64,000 bases of DNA from a bacterium (GTDB lineage: Bacteria; UBA10199; JAIBAG01). The stretch is from positions 122,309 through 186,308 of the forward strand of contig JAIBAG010000002.1 of NCBI GenBank assembly GCA_019695305.1. Reading direction: 5' to 3'. The number at the start of each line of letters is the position of its first letter. The first letter of the stretch is position 1. This document shows, one piece after another, positions 1-8,996 of the stretch. The translations under genes and the position numbers were made by a program. The notes beneath the pieces are model-generated. The model ran no database searches. It was given only the letters and a program-made list of their open reading frames with translations, and had not been told where the DNA came from.

Positions 1-465
1 TAACGCATACAAAAATGAAACAAGCTGATCTAAACTAACTTTTGACAATACCCCTTCAACTCCCTCCTCATCAAAATAATCACCGGTATCAATAGGAAGA
101 GGCGTCAATTTTTGCATATTGTCCTTAAGCCCAGCCTCGTTAGCCATCGACTCTACAATAGTAACCAGAGAACCACCTCTTTTTGACTTTGAAATTTCAT
201 CTTTAAGGACTGCCAGCTCTTCCTTTACATGCTGGTACTCATTCATTTTTTCCATCAAACCAACCTGATTTTTTTTATCTTTATTATATTTGGTTTCAAG
301 TTTAGAAATTTTTGATGAGGCACAAGTTACCGGCAAAACCAGTAAAATAAGGCATAAAAAGGCAATCCCAATAATAACAAAAATCTGCTCACGCTCTTCT
401 AAATTTAAAAAGCTATTGTACAGATCATCGGTTTTAAAGCGCTCTAACAGCGAATATTTGGCCAT
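1..465 (-). CDS. gspM: Type II secretion protein M (GspM), 3' end beyond window
   Basis: The reading frame opens with an ATG at 465 and stays open to base 1, giving 155 residues; the end lies outside the window. It has a short cytoplasmic N-terminus, one hydrophobic segment at about residues 28-46 (FVIIGIAFLCLILLVLPV), then a Lys/Glu-rich coiled-coil-like stretch and the start of a periplasmic domain. This is the GspM/PilO layout, an inner-membrane platform protein that pairs with GspL. Its start overlaps the gspL stop by one base (TAATG), which suggests translational coupling. Sequence alone is weakly conserved in this family, so the call rests on topology and on its place at the end of the gsp operon. 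Confidence 0.85.
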   Translation of the reverse strand, partial: MAKYSLLERFKTDDLYNSFLNLEEREQIFVIIGIAFLCLILLVLPVTCASSKISKLETKYNKDKKNQVGLMEKMNEYQHVKEELAVLKDEISKSKRGGSLVTIVESMANEAGLKDNMQKLTPLPIDTGDYFDEEGVEGVLSKVSLDQLVSFLYAL

Positions 466-2132
466 TATTCTTCGTCTCCTTTTTGGGCCGTCTTTTTGCC
501 TTCAGGTTCAGTTTTAGGAGTTGGGGGTTCTTCTCCCACCTTAATATCCATAGAAAGAGAAAAACGTATTTCATCGCGCAAACCCTTTTCAACCCGGATA
601 GTTGATATATTGGCAAATAATGAAGACGTTGCTAACAGTTCTTTCATTTTATCTACAGCTTCAAACGATACTGTACGCCCTTCAAGCCGCACCTGATTAT
701 CGATAATATTGAATTTATCAACATCAATGGCCACATCTTCCTTGGGAGGAAATTTAGAGGACACTTCAAGTAAAATTTCTAACGGTGAAGGTCCTTCTTT
801 AAGAGCACGTATGGCTTCAAGCTGAGGTTTTAACTCGTTTACACGGCCATTCACAATAGTAAGAAGTTTAGCAACATCACTTTTTTCCTGTCCTTTTAAT
901 TCTTTGGGTAAAAGTTTGATAGCAGCCTTCACAAGAGATGCATTCATAGTTTGAGTACGCGATTGCCAGGTGTAATACGAAAAACCAAAATAAAAAGCGC
1001 CCAACAGAAACAAAACAAAAACCCACACGCCCAATTGCTTAATTTCGCCACCTAATGCTTTAATATCCTTTTTATAAGAAAATTCACCGGTGCGATAATT
1101 AATGGTTGCACCGCGAATTGGATAAATAACACGTAAACTTTGGGCTAACGATAACGGGATAATATCTTTCACTTCGTCTGCATGCGATAGCTTGTGTGAA
1201 ACATACTCAAGAGAATCGAGCGTAGTAACATTCATGCGCAAGGCCGATGAAAGCACATCCACCAAACCCGGCAATTTAGACCCACCACCGCATAAATACA
1301 AACCACCCCATTCTCGTTTGGGGTATACCTGGCCAAAACCCAAATAGGTTTGACGAATGGCAACTATAAGCTCTTCGGCTACTTTTTGGCACAACAGCGA
1401 TATCTGATCGAGTTCATCTTCTCTATTAGATACCTTGCCGCGATCCATTTTTAAACTCTCGGCTTTATCCTGATTCAGACGAAACGCTTTTTGAATAGCC
1501 CGTGTAAAGTTTAACCCGCCAATGGTAATAGTGCGCGCATAGGCCAGTTTATTACCATCCATAATGCATATATTCGTTTTTTTATGGCCAATATCCACCA
1601 TGGCATACAGGGTATTATCGGGAACCATGGCGGCATTGGCAATAAACGACAAATCAACCATATCAACCCCTACATATTTGGGGTCGAGCCCTGCAATTTG
1701 AAACATGTCTAAAAATTTTACAAAACGAACACGAGGCACATAAGTACACAATACAGTGGAGCGCCCGTTTTGGGACGATAACATATGGTAATCCACCATT
1801 AAATCTTCCATGGGTAAAGGCACATAGCTTTCCAACTCAAACTCTAGGGTTTGTTCAATTTTTTTGGCATTTGTAAAAGGAAGTTCAATAATGCGCGTAG
1901 AAACCAGATGAGCTGGAAGACTGGCCGAAATTACATCGGTGGTAAATTCGTTTTTTTCAAAAATATGACGTAGACCGGCACTAACTGCTTCTTCATACGT
2001 TAGGCGGTTATTTTGCTGATTGATCACATGCTCCACAAAACGCACCACTTCAAACTCACCCTTTTGGCGCGTAACCTCACAAACTTTTATTGAATGGGAA
2101 CCAATATCGATGCCAACAATGTTTTGAGCCAT
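465..2132 (-). CDS. gspL: Type II secretion protein L (GspL), PilM-like ATPase domain plus periplasmic domain
   Basis: 555 residues. The N-terminus (GIDIGSHSIKVCEV) is an actin-fold nucleotide-binding domain of PilM/FtsA type, with a second phosphate-loop-like segment (MVDIGHKKTNICI) near residue 175 and a glycine cluster (LCGGGSKLPGL) near 275. One membrane segment follows at about residues 365-387, then a roughly 170-residue periplasmic part with ferredoxin-like features, and a charged Pro/Lys/Glu tail. GspL links the cytoplasmic ATPase GspE to the inner-membrane platform. The N-domain reads more like PilM and the C-part more like PilN, so the protein resembles a fusion of the two type IV pilus proteins; this is the known relation between the systems. 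It follows gspK after an 80-base gap. Confidence 0.9.
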   Translation of the reverse strand: MAQNIVGIDIGSHSIKVCEVTRQKGEFEVVRFVEHVINQQNNRLTYEEAVSAGLRHIFEKNEFTTDVISASLPAHLVSTRIIELPFTNAKKIEQTLEFELESYVPLPMEDLMVDYHMLSSQNGRSTVLCTYVPRVRFVKFLDMFQIAGLDPKYVGVDMVDLSFIANAAMVPDNTLYAMVDIGHKKTNICIMDGNKLAYARTITIGGLNFTRAIQKAFRLNQDKAESLKMDRGKVSNREDELDQISLLCQKVAEELIVAIRQTYLGFGQVYPKREWGGLYLCGGGSKLPGLVDVLSSALRMNVTTLDSLEYVSHKLSHADEVKDIIPLSLAQSLRVIYPIRGATINYRTGEFSYKKDIKALGGEIKQLGVWVFVLFLLGAFYFGFSYYTWQSRTQTMNASLVKAAIKLLPKELKGQEKSDVAKLLTIVNGRVNELKPQLEAIRALKEGPSPLEILLEVSSKFPPKEDVAIDVDKFNIIDNQVRLEGRTVSFEAVDKMKELLATSSLFANISTIRVEKGLRDEIRFSLSMDIKVGEEPPTPKTEPEGKKTAQKGDEE

Positions 2133-2212
2133 GAATAATCCTATATATACAAAAAATAACAGCTATTGGATAGCTAAGAAATAGATAATAGGCGTTCTAT
2201 TTCTTTAAAAAA

Positions 2213-3607
2213 TCACCTCAGCCGATAATACAACATAGGCCATTTATACGGGTTAGCCCCGTCGTTTTTTATAACACTTTCAATGGTTACTTCCGTATCC
2301 CCTACACGACCGTGCGCCTTTACCGTAAAAACCTTGTTGTCGGTTGTAATCAGGTTTTTGAACTGCAAATCACAACCGGGAATATTACCCGCAGCAGATG
2401 TAGATTTTTTAGGCTTTTGTTCCTCACCAGGAGTTTCAGTTTCGGAAGGAGGCTCAATCACCTCGCCCGTATCCGTTGATGTATCCGATAATCCCAAATC
2501 CTGATTTAAGGCTGTTGCCATAGCCGCGGTATCGGGACATTCCGCTAATATTTTGGTTACAAGGGCCTCCATACGCACATCATCAGCCTCCATAGGCTGA
2601 GTGCAGCCGGCATTAGAGGTAAAATAGGTAATTAGCGCTTTCATATCGTCTTCCTTGGTGTCTGATATACACACATTCATTTTATCGGACCCGGAGTATA
2701 TGGTAAGAAGTGGCGCCAGCTTTTTGTAAATACTATCGGTCATGCCGGCTACTAAGCGAATTTCGGATAAACTCAAATATTTTGCATTTTTAACCGGGTA
2801 AGATACTCCACGATACAAATTATCTTCGTTACCGCGTTGAACATTATCAAATTCGTTTATAGCATTATTCACATCCACCCAATCGGCCAGGGCATTTACT
2901 AAATCGATACGTTCTTCATCGTCCTTAAAATCGTCCTTAAAAGTTTCCTGCTTTAAAATGTTAAGTAACAGTTTCTTTTTAAAATCATAATTTTTACTTG
3001 CTGTTTCAAGCCCTGAAAAGCGGTTTAAGTCAAATTTTGTAGATTCCTCCGAAATTTCAATAGAAAAATCGCCATCAAAATCTAAAAATTCACCGGCCTT
3101 TTCCTTATCAAAACCGTTTGCCATATTTTGATCCATTAAGGAATTATCCATGCCTTTTTCAAGCATACTTTTATCTGCATCTTCATCGGGCTTTTCGGTA
3201 ACAGGCAAAGCTTTTTCCTCTTCAGAATCTCCACCTTCTTTAGTAGCTTCACTTCCCTCACCTGTACCACCATTTAAAAAAATGGCCCTTAAAGCCTCGG
3301 TAGAAATAGGGTATTGTTTGTAAAATGGCTGTATGTTTTGGCCTTTTAAATACTCCTTATATTTCTCAGCTTTTTTTTCACCTTCTCGTTGCATGAGTAA
3401 AACAATTTTAGAAAACTGAAAAGCCGATTGAGCCATGTAGTAGGCTTGTAATCTTTCTTTACCGTTTACTGCCAATTGGTAATCAATATCTGTTTTGTAG
3501 GCGAGCTCAACTACGGCTGTGGCCAGCACCGCAATACTAGACAAAACAAGCAGTAGGGCTACCCCACGCTGATTGTGATGTTTTAAGATTTTTTTTAAAC
3601 GTTTCAT
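2213..3607 (-). CDS. gspK: Type II secretion minor pseudopilin GspK
   Basis: 464 residues. A basic leader (MKRLKKILKHHNQRG) precedes a hydrophobic helix beginning VALLLVLSS, which is the usual prepilin-peptidase site; like other GspK proteins it lacks the Glu at +5 found in major pseudopilins. The globular part contains acidic calcium-site-like stretches (DFDGDFSIEI near residue 180) and helical segments typical of GspK. A Glu/Asp/Lys-rich insertion lies around residues 115-170. GspK caps the pseudopilus tip with GspI and GspJ. Its ATG overlaps the gspJ stop by one base (TAATG). It is longer than the common 300-340 residues mainly because of the acidic insertion and a low-complexity segment near residues 375-410. 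Confidence 0.93.
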   Translation of the reverse strand: MKRLKKILKHHNQRGVALLLVLSSIAVLATAVVELAYKTDIDYQLAVNGKERLQAYYMAQSAFQFSKIVLLMQREGEKKAEKYKEYLKGQNIQPFYKQYPISTEALRAIFLNGGTGEGSEATKEGGDSEEEKALPVTEKPDEDADKSMLEKGMDNSLMDQNMANGFDKEKAGEFLDFDGDFSIEISEESTKFDLNRFSGLETASKNYDFKKKLLLNILKQETFKDDFKDDEERIDLVNALADWVDVNNAINEFDNVQRGNEDNLYRGVSYPVKNAKYLSLSEIRLVAGMTDSIYKKLAPLLTIYSGSDKMNVCISDTKEDDMKALITYFTSNAGCTQPMEADDVRMEALVTKILAECPDTAAMATALNQDLGLSDTSTDTGEVIEPPSETETPGEEQKPKKSTSAAGNIPGCDLQFKNLITTDNKVFTVKAHGRVGDTEVTIESVIKNDGANPYKWPMLYYRLR

Positions 3608-4320
3608 TAAAAAGATATAGCCGCGTTAAAATTATTGATAAGAGCAATTGTTTTATAATCAAATTCTTTGCTATCATTACCATCTGCCTCCGCTACCGTT
3701 ATTTCAATTTTTACAGCCCTAGGTAGCTTACCCAAGTTACTTGCTTTTTCACTATCCCAGTCGGAAACCCAATCTTCTTTTTCGGCATCGTAATAGGTAA
3801 AGGTGATTTTTTTTATATTAGACATTACTTCAAAATCACGCGGATCCTTTTCGGTATCGGGTACTAGCATAGCCGTTTCGGAACGACGCAAAACCAAACC
3901 CAAATCACGATCGGATGATGTCTTTGTAAAGTAACGCACCAAGGCCTGATCACTATCTTTCGCATTTTCCATAAAATGATAATGCACAAAACCAGAAAAT
4001 TTAAGCTCGTCTCTTTTTCCCTGAAAATATGTTTTGTAGTAATTTTCAGTTCCTGCAAAAGAGGGATCGGCTACAAAGGCCTGTGTTAAATCTTCGGCTA
4101 ATTTGTTAAGTGAAACCCTAACGCCGTGAAGTCTCTCTTCCTTTTTTTCAAGCCTTTTTTTGGCGTTAAGGGATCCGTTAAGAACCGAATAACTGGTAAG
4201 ACTCATGGCTGTAATAAGAGCCACAGCCACCATCACTTCAACAAGTGTAAATCCTCCTTCACGCCACTTAGCAGCGCTTTGGAGAACAGACTTTTTATTT
4301 AGCCATCCACTATCCACCAT
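3607..4320 (-). CDS. gspJ: Type II secretion minor pseudopilin GspJ
   Basis: 237 residues. The prepilin motif GGFTLVEVMVAVALI sits at about residues 22-36, followed by a globular domain typical of GspJ. The leader before the cleavage site is unusually long for a pseudopilin. The only ATG that can start the frame (4318-4320) lies inside a run of four 7-base repeats at 4303-4330, 15 bases after the gspI stop. No strong ribosome-binding site is visible apart from GGTGG in the repeat itself. The native start may have been displaced by the repeat, so the first residues (MVDSGWL) are probably repeat-derived. Role: tip complex of the pseudopilus together with GspI and GspK. Confidence 0.92.
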   Translation of the reverse strand: MVDSGWLNKKSVLQSAAKWREGGFTLVEVMVAVALITAMSLTSYSVLNGSLNAKKRLEKKEERLHGVRVSLNKLAEDLTQAFVADPSFAGTENYYKTYFQGKRDELKFSGFVHYHFMENAKDSDQALVRYFTKTSSDRDLGLVLRRSETAMLVPDTEKDPRDFEVMSNIKKITFTYYDAEKEDWVSDWDSEKASNLGKLPRAVKIEITVAEADGNDSKEFDYKTIALINNFNAAISF

Positions 4321-4330
4321 CCACCATCCA
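4303..4330. repeat. Four tandem 7-base repeats at the gspI/gspJ junction
   Basis: On the plus strand the units read CCATCCA, CTATCCA, CCATCCA, CCATCCA without interruption. The same unit family forms the arms of the hairpin elements at 7210-7290 and 44925-45008. Only one arm is present here, so this may be a decayed or half element. It provides the start codon and the translation-start context of gspJ on the minus strand. Confidence 0.8.
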
Positions 4331-4334
4331 CTTC

Positions 4335-4835
4335 TTAATTTAATTTCACAATATGTGTCACAATTTCCATGCTAGGCTGTTTTTCGGGAGGATCGTTCTT
4401 ATCACCCCACACTATATGAAGTCTTACTTCACGCACTCTTTTGCCAATTTCCTCCATCATGGTTTTCAACTCGTTTGCTATCATGGCATTTTGTGACTCT
4501 TCACCTGTAGGCTCGGCAACAGGAATTTCCACTTTTTTAATACTGTAATCCCAACGGTAATTTTCGAAGGGGTCTTCAAAAATTCCAGATTCCTTTTTAT
4601 CTGTTTCGGGGAATTTATTTTTGGCCAAATCTTTTTCTAGCTCTATTTGAATTTCAGCCATTTTCATACGGGCCAATAATGTTGCTTCGCTTAAATCTTG
4701 AGCTCGTTCGCTTTTATTAAACGATCCTCCCTGGGACGACAGTAAAACCACAAAAGACGTAGCCAATATGGCAACCGCCACCATAATTTCAAGCAAGCTA
4801 AACCCTCTTTGTTTTTTAAGGAGACGTTTAAACAT
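4335..4835 (-). CDS. gspI: Type II secretion minor pseudopilin GspI
   Basis: 166 residues. It has a short basic leader (MFKRLLKKQRG) and then the classic prepilin helix FSLLEIMVAVAILATSF with Glu at +5. The remainder is a small globular domain. GspI starts assembly of the pseudopilus tip with GspJ and GspK. The start overlaps the gspH stop by one base (TAATG). A Lys/Glu-rich stretch near residues 60-80 is unremarkable. Length is slightly above the usual 120-130 residues, but order and motif make the call secure. Confidence 0.93.
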   Translation of the reverse strand: MFKRLLKKQRGFSLLEIMVAVAILATSFVVLLSSQGGSFNKSERAQDLSEATLLARMKMAEIQIELEKDLAKNKFPETDKKESGIFEDPFENYRWDYSIKKVEIPVAEPTGEESQNAMIANELKTMMEEIGKRVREVRLHIVWGDKNDPPEKQPSMEIVTHIVKLN

Positions 4836-5464
4836 TATTCATCCTGCAATTGGTCTAATTTATCGTATGCCGCATACTCCTGATATACCTTAACACCGGC
4901 AGTAACCGGATTTACCACTAAAGCAAAAAAGTTTTTTTCATCCTCATCGCAAATATTGATAACGGCTTCCTCGGTAAGTCCGGTTGGAAAAAAATGGAGA
5001 TAACCTTGTCCTGATTCAATAGGTCTTTCCTGATGACTAATGTAAATATCCTTAAAACGATAGCCCTCTGGGAGTTTTTTCTTTTTTACCAAACGCTCCG
5101 ATTCGGCCGTAAACTCCTCGGGTTTTTCCTCATCTTCGCCTTGAGGGGCTTCTTTCACTTTGATTTCTTTTTTTGATTTTTGGAGGGTTTCATCTTTTAC
5201 CGATATGTCTTCGGATGACGATTCAAGCCAAAAACTGCCAGTATCCATATCAAATACCAATCGATAGGATAGATTTTTGCGAGCCGCTTCGTTATAGGCA
5301 TAACGTGCAGTGCCAATAATAGATGTTACGGTTTGCCTTATTTCACCATCGGATCGTGAAGAAAAAAAACTGGTGGCAAGCCCCATCATAAGCGCCAAAA
5401 TACCAATTACCACCAGCACTTCTATAAGACTAAAACCGGAAGAACTGATACGCTTTTCTCTCAC
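4835..5464 (-). CDS. gspH: Type II secretion minor pseudopilin GspH
   Basis: 209 residues. The leader MREKRISSSG is followed by FSLIEVLVVIGILALMMG, a prepilin peptidase site with Glu at +5. The downstream domain has beta-rich pseudopilin features and a Lys/Glu-rich insertion near residues 75-120 that makes it longer than typical GspH. The start codon is GTG and overlaps the gspG stop by four bases (GTGA), so translation is probably coupled to gspG. GspH sits at the junction between the pseudopilus tip and the major pseudopilin. Confidence 0.9.
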   Translation of the reverse strand: MREKRISSSGFSLIEVLVVIGILALMMGLATSFFSSRSDGEIRQTVTSIIGTARYAYNEAARKNLSYRLVFDMDTGSFWLESSSEDISVKDETLQKSKKEIKVKEAPQGEDEEKPEEFTAESERLVKKKKLPEGYRFKDIYISHQERPIESGQGYLHFFPTGLTEEAVINICDEDEKNFFALVVNPVTAGVKVYQEYAAYDKLDQLQDE

Positions 5465-5901
5465 TCCTCTTTAGCTTCCATGTCCCAGCTTTTTACATCA
5501 TCTTCGGTATCGGGTTCACTATCAGGGCCCGATGACCAAATTTCAACAGCTTCCCCATGGGTGCCCGGGCTGGCATAGCTAAAATCGTTTCCCCAAGCAT
5601 CTTTGGGCATTTTTTTAAGATAACCTCCTTCTGGGTAATATTTAGGAACAGTACCACTGGAAGGTTTTTTTACTAAAGCTTCCAAACCCTGCTCACTGGA
5701 GGGATACTTATGATTATCTAATTTATACTGATCTAACGCACTCATAATGTTGGATATTTGAGTGCTGGTAAGCTCTAGATTGGCCTTTTCTCTTTGGCCC
5801 AACACGTTTACGGCAATAAGCCCCGTGATACCGGCAATGATGGCCACCACCACCATAATTTCAATTAAGGTCATACCAGCTTGAGATTTCAATTGCTTCA
5901 T
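5461..5901 (-). CDS. gspG: Type II secretion major pseudopilin GspG
   Basis: 146 residues, the standard GspG length. The prepilin site is AG|MTLIEIMVVVAIIAG; the residue after cleavage is Met where Phe is usual, which is tolerated in some GspG proteins. The conserved GspG body follows: a long helix, then KYPSSEQGLEAL, the DAWGNDF block and the acidic C-terminal loop (SGPDSEPDTEDDV) that binds calcium in this family. GspG polymerises into the pseudopilus that pushes substrates through the secretin. The high acidity around residues 125-146 fits the calcium site. It starts after an 80-base gap behind gspF, the only sizeable gap in this part of the operon, which could allow separate control of the abundant major subunit. 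Confidence 0.97.
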   Translation of the reverse strand: MKQLKSQAGMTLIEIMVVVAIIAGITGLIAVNVLGQREKANLELTSTQISNIMSALDQYKLDNHKYPSSEQGLEALVKKPSSGTVPKYYPEGGYLKKMPKDAWGNDFSYASPGTHGEAVEIWSSGPDSEPDTEDDVKSWDMEAKEE

Positions 5902-5982
5902 AAGTTCTCCTTAGAGTTTATAGCGGTCGATCACAATCTGTTCAACCGCATTACAAGCTCTTATCCCCAAAAGGATGGGGGG

Positions 5983-7200
5983 TTATAGATCTGACATTTT
6001 AAGGATTGGCAGAAGAATTGACAACACAATAAATCCAACAATCCCACCCATAATTAATATCATTAAGGGCTCCATTAAAGTAGTTAAACTACCCACCGTT
6101 GTATCCACTTCGGCGTCATAATTTAACGCAATTTTCTCCAACATAGTTTCAAGCGCCCCCGTTTTTTCGCCTACGGCTATCATATGAATAACAATAGGAG
6201 GAAACTGCCCGCTACGGCGCAAAGGTTCAGCTAGCGACTCACCCTCTTTTACGCTTAATTTGGTGTTTTCCACAGCATCGGTTAAAATTTTATTGTTTAC
6301 CACGTATTTTACAATATCAAGCGCCTGTAATAGCTGCACACCACTGCGTAAAAGGGTAGATAAGGTACGAGAAAAGCGAGAAATGGCTATTTTTTTAAAC
6401 AATTCACCAAAAATAGGTAATTTTAGCGATATTCTATCTAATCTATAGCGGCCCTTTTCGGTTTGAGAGTAGCGTCTAAAAAACCAAAAAAAGCCTGCCG
6501 CTCCCAAAATAATGAGATACCAATAACTTTGAGCAAATGAAGAAATGACCATTAAAAAGCGTGTAGGCAAAGGCAAAGCCGCGCGAGCATCTTCAAAAAT
6601 AGAAACAATTTTAGGAACCACACTGACTAGCAAATATAACGTAAGAGCTGAGCCCACTGAACCCATAATGAGAGGGTACATCATGGCGCTATTTACTTTG
6701 CTTTTTAAAGCGGCCTGATACTCGGTAAAATCGGCCAAACGTTTAAGCACCTCTTCAAGCGCGCCAGAAGCTTCACCAGCACGCACCATATGCACGTATA
6801 AATCATCAAAAATTTTGGGATGGGCTTTTAAAGCATCGGCAAGACGTGCCCCTTCAACCACTTTATCTTTTACCTGCGAAACAGCCTTTTTTAAAATAGG
6901 ATTTTCAACCTGTTCCTGCAACGCCGCAAGAGCATCTACCAACTGAATATTAGCACCCATAAGAGTTGCCAACTGACGCGTCATATGGGCCAATTCTTTG
7001 GTTTTAACATTATTAAAAAAAGAAACATTTGAACTTTTAGCAAAAAGCGATTTACTGCCAGCTGCCTCGAGAGAAATATCGGTTGTAAAAATTTGACTTT
7101 TACGCAGCTTAGCTCTAGCCGCTTTTTCATTTTCGGCATCTACAATGCCGCGTATTTTTTTACCGGCACCGTCTATTCCTTTATATGCGTATACGGGCAA
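5983..7200 (-). CDS. gspF: Type II secretion inner-membrane platform protein GspF
   Basis: 405 residues, normal for GspF. It has two repeated T2SSF domains (about residues 70-195 and 270-395), with the characteristic ARLADALKAHP and EGESLAEPLRR segments, and membrane helices near residues 170-190, 220-240 and 375-400. It works in the inner membrane with GspE, L and M. The start is TTG at 7200 (MPVYAYKG). No in-frame ATG exists upstream, because the sequence immediately before the gene is a 7-base-unit hairpin element. The TTG start and lack of a clear ribosome-binding site may be consequences of that element's arrival. Confidence 0.95.
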   Translation of the reverse strand: MPVYAYKGIDGAGKKIRGIVDAENEKAARAKLRKSQIFTTDISLEAAGSKSLFAKSSNVSFFNNVKTKELAHMTRQLATLMGANIQLVDALAALQEQVENPILKKAVSQVKDKVVEGARLADALKAHPKIFDDLYVHMVRAGEASGALEEVLKRLADFTEYQAALKSKVNSAMMYPLIMGSVGSALTLYLLVSVVPKIVSIFEDARAALPLPTRFLMVISSFAQSYWYLIILGAAGFFWFFRRYSQTEKGRYRLDRISLKLPIFGELFKKIAISRFSRTLSTLLRSGVQLLQALDIVKYVVNNKILTDAVENTKLSVKEGESLAEPLRRSGQFPPIVIHMIAVGEKTGALETMLEKIALNYDAEVDTTVGSLTTLMEPLMILIMGGIVGFIVLSILLPILKMSDL

Positions 7201-7209
7201 TGGACTACA

Positions 7210-7290
7210 GTGGATGGTGAATGGTGAATAGTGAATAGTATAAGAATCAAATCAATTCTTTACCATTCACTATTCACTATCCACTATTCA
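7210..7290. repeat. Hairpin element made of 7-base units between gspE and gspF
   Basis: Left arm on the plus strand: GTGGATG, GTGAATG, GTGAATA, GTGAATA (7210-7237). Right arm: CCATTCA, CTATTCA, CTATCCA, CTATTCA (7263-7290). The centre adds an inner inverted repeat TAAGAAT / ATTCTT around 7240-7260, so the whole region can fold into one long stem. The last unit contains the gspE stop codon (TGA, 7288-7290 on the minus strand). It may slow or stop transcription, or protect RNA ends, within the secretion operon. Confidence 0.85.
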
Positions 7291-8994
7291 CTCTCTTTGA
7301 GTATCTTCCTGCGTTATAGCTAATACCTCTTCTACGGTAGTTTGCCCCATCAGCACCAGCTGGGTAGCTCGTTCGCGAAGGGTAATCATACTTTTTTTCA
7401 TAGCCATTTTTTTAATACTAATGGCATCGGCCGAGCGATTGATAAGACCTCTTAATTCATCATCCACCATCATAATTTCATGAATACCCGTGCGCCCAGC
7501 ATAACCTGTATCAAAACAAAAGGAACATCCCCCCGTTTTATAAACCTGCGATTTCACCATATCGCGCGTAAGCCCCAATTGCGTTAATTCAAAATCGGTT
7601 AAATCATGCATTTCTTTGCATTGTTTACACAAAGTACGCAACAGACGTTGAGCCACAATACCAATAACGGAGCTGGCCACCAAAAAAGGCTCTACTCCCA
7701 TGTCGATAAGACGAGTAATTGAAGAAGCCGAATCGTTAGTATGAAGAGTAGACAAAACCAAATGACCCGTTAAAGAAGCCTGAATGGCAATTTCGGCGGT
7801 TTCCTTATCACGAATTTCGCCTATCATCACAATATCGGGATCCTGACGCAAAATAGCGCGTAGCCCCATCGCAAAGGTCATGTCAATTTTGGCATTTACC
7901 TGCGTTTGATTAATACCCGGCAACTGATATTCTACAGGATCTTCTACGGTAATAATTTTAACATCGGGAGAGTTAATTTCGGAAAGTGCCGCATACAATG
8001 TGGTGGTTTTACCCGAACCGGTAGGACCTGTAACCAGCACAATACCATGGCTTTTATGAATAAGCGTGCGGATATCTTCCAAATTTTTTCCCTCTAAACC
8101 AATAGAATCAAGCGATAAAAGAACTTTGCTACGATCTAAAAGACGCATCACCACGCTTTCACCAAACGATGTGGGTAGTGTAGACACACGGATATCAATA
8201 TCTTTACCCGCAAGTTTAATACGGATACGGCCATCCTGTGGCAAACGCTTTTCGGCAATGTTAAGATTGGCCATAATTTTAACACGCGACAAAATACTAT
8301 TTTGTGCTTTTTTAGGTGGGTGCATCACATCGTAAAGAACACCATCAATACGAAAACGAACAACCAGTTCTTTTTCAAACGGTTCCAAATGAATATCAGA
8401 TGCGTTTTGTTTTACCGCTTTAAATAAAAGCTGATTCACCAAACGAATAATTGGGGCCTCATCGTCGGACTCGAGTAAATCTTGCACTTCTTCCAGTTCT
8501 TGCGCCATCATGTCCAAATTCTCTTCGTCCAAATCGTTCATGATAGGGCTATTGTTTTCGTTGGTGCGATTATACAAACCGTTGATGGCTTCCATAATTT
8601 GCTGACTACTTGCAATCATAGGACGCACCGGCGCATCAAAAATTAAATTGAGATCGTCTAAAGCCCAATGATTCATAGGATCGGCCATGGCTACCACAAT
8701 TTGTCCGTCTTCCTTTTTTATAGGAATAATTTCATTTTTTTTGGCAAAATTAATAGGAATGGTACTTACTAAATCGGATGGGATTTGCTCAGCTGTAATT
8801 TCGTTAGTATAAGGCATTCCCACCTGAATAGAGAGTGCCTTTAAAATATCCTCTGTTCTTAAAAACCGAAGATGCACCAACGCCTCTCCCAATTTCATCC
8901 CCTTGTCACGCTGCACTACCAAGGCCTCGTCCAGTTGTTGGGGAGTAAGCGGCGTATTTTCTAAAAGAATTTGTCCAAGGCTTTTGTATTCCAT
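7288..8994 (-). CDS. gspE: Type II secretion ATPase GspE
   Basis: 568 residues. An N-terminal MshEN-type domain (LGQILLENTPLTPQQLDEAL) of about 150 residues is followed by the ATPase core: Walker A GPTGSGKTTTLYAAL near residue 322, Asp box and Walker B (DPDIVMIGEIRDKETAEIA), and a His box. A zinc-binding four-cysteine loop (CKQC near 452 and CSFC near 492) is present as in canonical GspE. The protein powers pseudopilus assembly from the cytoplasmic side and binds GspL. It begins two bases after the gspD stop. Its stop codon is formed inside the 7-base-unit hairpin. Confidence 0.98.
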   Translation of the reverse strand: MEYKSLGQILLENTPLTPQQLDEALVVQRDKGMKLGEALVHLRFLRTEDILKALSIQVGMPYTNEITAEQIPSDLVSTIPINFAKKNEIIPIKKEDGQIVVAMADPMNHWALDDLNLIFDAPVRPMIASSQQIMEAINGLYNRTNENNSPIMNDLDEENLDMMAQELEEVQDLLESDDEAPIIRLVNQLLFKAVKQNASDIHLEPFEKELVVRFRIDGVLYDVMHPPKKAQNSILSRVKIMANLNIAEKRLPQDGRIRIKLAGKDIDIRVSTLPTSFGESVVMRLLDRSKVLLSLDSIGLEGKNLEDIRTLIHKSHGIVLVTGPTGSGKTTTLYAALSEINSPDVKIITVEDPVEYQLPGINQTQVNAKIDMTFAMGLRAILRQDPDIVMIGEIRDKETAEIAIQASLTGHLVLSTLHTNDSASSITRLIDMGVEPFLVASSVIGIVAQRLLRTLCKQCKEMHDLTDFELTQLGLTRDMVKSQVYKTGGCSFCFDTGYAGRTGIHEIMMVDDELRGLINRSADAISIKKMAMKKSMITLRERATQLVLMGQTTVEEVLAITQEDTQRE

Positions 8995-8996
8995 TT

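Noticed and set aside
4303..4330. CRISPR-like tandem repeats
   Set aside because: Units are 7 bases without spacers; no cas genes are in the window.
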